A DNA stretch of 5,320 nucleotides from Campylobacterales bacterium (lineage in GTDB: Bacteria > Campylobacterota_A > Desulfurellia > JAADFJ01): the NCBI GenBank assembly GCA_027080125.1, contig JALWSW010000129.1, positions 1-5,320 on the forward strand. The letters run 5' to 3'. Positions 5,101-5,320 of the stretch are shown here, in pieces (position 1 is the stretch's first letter; every line of letters starts with the position of its first letter). The notes beneath the pieces were generated by a model. The model was not told the origin of the DNA and did no database searches. It saw nothing but the letters and a program-made list of their open reading frames with translations. The position numbers and the translations under genes are program-made.

Positions 5101-5320
5101 ATCGTTTTTTTGATATTTTGGGCAGAACTTTCAGTGGTATAATAATATTGTCAACTAAAGAATTTAAAATTATCACAAGAGATCGACTGACTCTGATACT
5201 TGCATTTGCCGCTCCTTTTGCCGCCTACATTCTTTTTATATACGGCTTGTCATTGGATGTCAGAAATATCCCTGTCAGCATTATCAATCAGGATAAAAGC
5301 AATATCTCAAGAGAGCTGAT
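5097..5320 (+). CDS. ABC-2 type permease, YbhS/YbhR-like (3' end beyond the window)
   Basis: Seventy-four codons plus two bases of the transmembrane subunit are visible. The N-terminus contains the KEFKIITRDRLTL segment (21-33), the amphipathic Lys-Glu...Arg-Asp motif before the first helix of ABC-2 permeases. The first membrane helix is at about 32-51 and ends IYGLSLDV, followed by the start of the extracytoplasmic domain, IPVSIINQDKSNISREL (58-74), typical of YbhS/YbhR. Full-length relatives are about 370-380 residues with six helices. The ATG overlaps the ATPase stop by 4 bp (ATGA), and GGAAAG at 5082-5087 is a reasonable ribosome binding site. The operon probably continues with a second permease, as in ybhGFSR, but this cannot be seen here. 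Confidence 0.9.
   Translation, partial: MNRFFDILGRTFSGIIILSTKEFKIITRDRLTLILAFAAPFAAYILFIYGLSLDVRNIPVSIINQDKSNISREL

Overview
The window looks like an AT-leaning chromosomal segment (roughly 40-45% GC by eye) from a Gram-negative, outer-membrane-bearing bacterium. This rests on a TolC/OprM-type outer-membrane efflux protein, a periplasmic HlyD-type adaptor, sigma70-like promoters and a bacterial tRNA with an encoded CCA. The clustered hairpin repeat resembles a motif I recall from many environmental Gram-negative genomes (Desulfobacterota, Nitrospirota and others). No marker here allows a firm placement.

Layout. Positions 2-859 hold the C-terminal ~285 codons of an outer-membrane efflux factor, followed on the same strand by a PaaI-like hotdog thioesterase (934-1338) and a strong intrinsic terminator (about 1393-1435). 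On the opposite strand, 1459-1671 encodes a two-helix membrane piece resembling the last helices of a heme-copper oxidase / NO reductase large subunit, probably a gene remnant. Next to it, 1777-1922 is a cluster of three full and one partial hairpin-forming repeat units. The last unit may supply the -35 box for a MaoC-type (R)-hydratase (1979-2431), which ends in a weak terminator. A tRNA-Arg with anticodon GCG follows (2492-2568), with its own promoter.

Immediately after the tRNA, a TTGACA-N16-TACAAT promoter drives a ybhG-ybhF-ybhS-like operon: a HlyD-type adaptor (2609-3649), a double-domain ABC ATPase (3631-5100) and the start of an ABC-2 permease (5097 to the window edge). The genes overlap by 19 bp and then 4 bp, which suggests translational coupling. 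Together they should form a tripartite exporter: ATPase and permease in the inner membrane, adaptor across the periplasm, and an outer-membrane channel such as the protein at the start of the window, although that gene lies in a separate transcription unit.

I see no clearly new defence, mobile or biosynthetic system. The most notable points are the adaptor gene's predicted leaderless mRNA, the GCG anticodon of the tRNA-Arg, the asymmetric catalytic sites of the ABC protein, and the repeat cluster beside a truncated respiratory gene.
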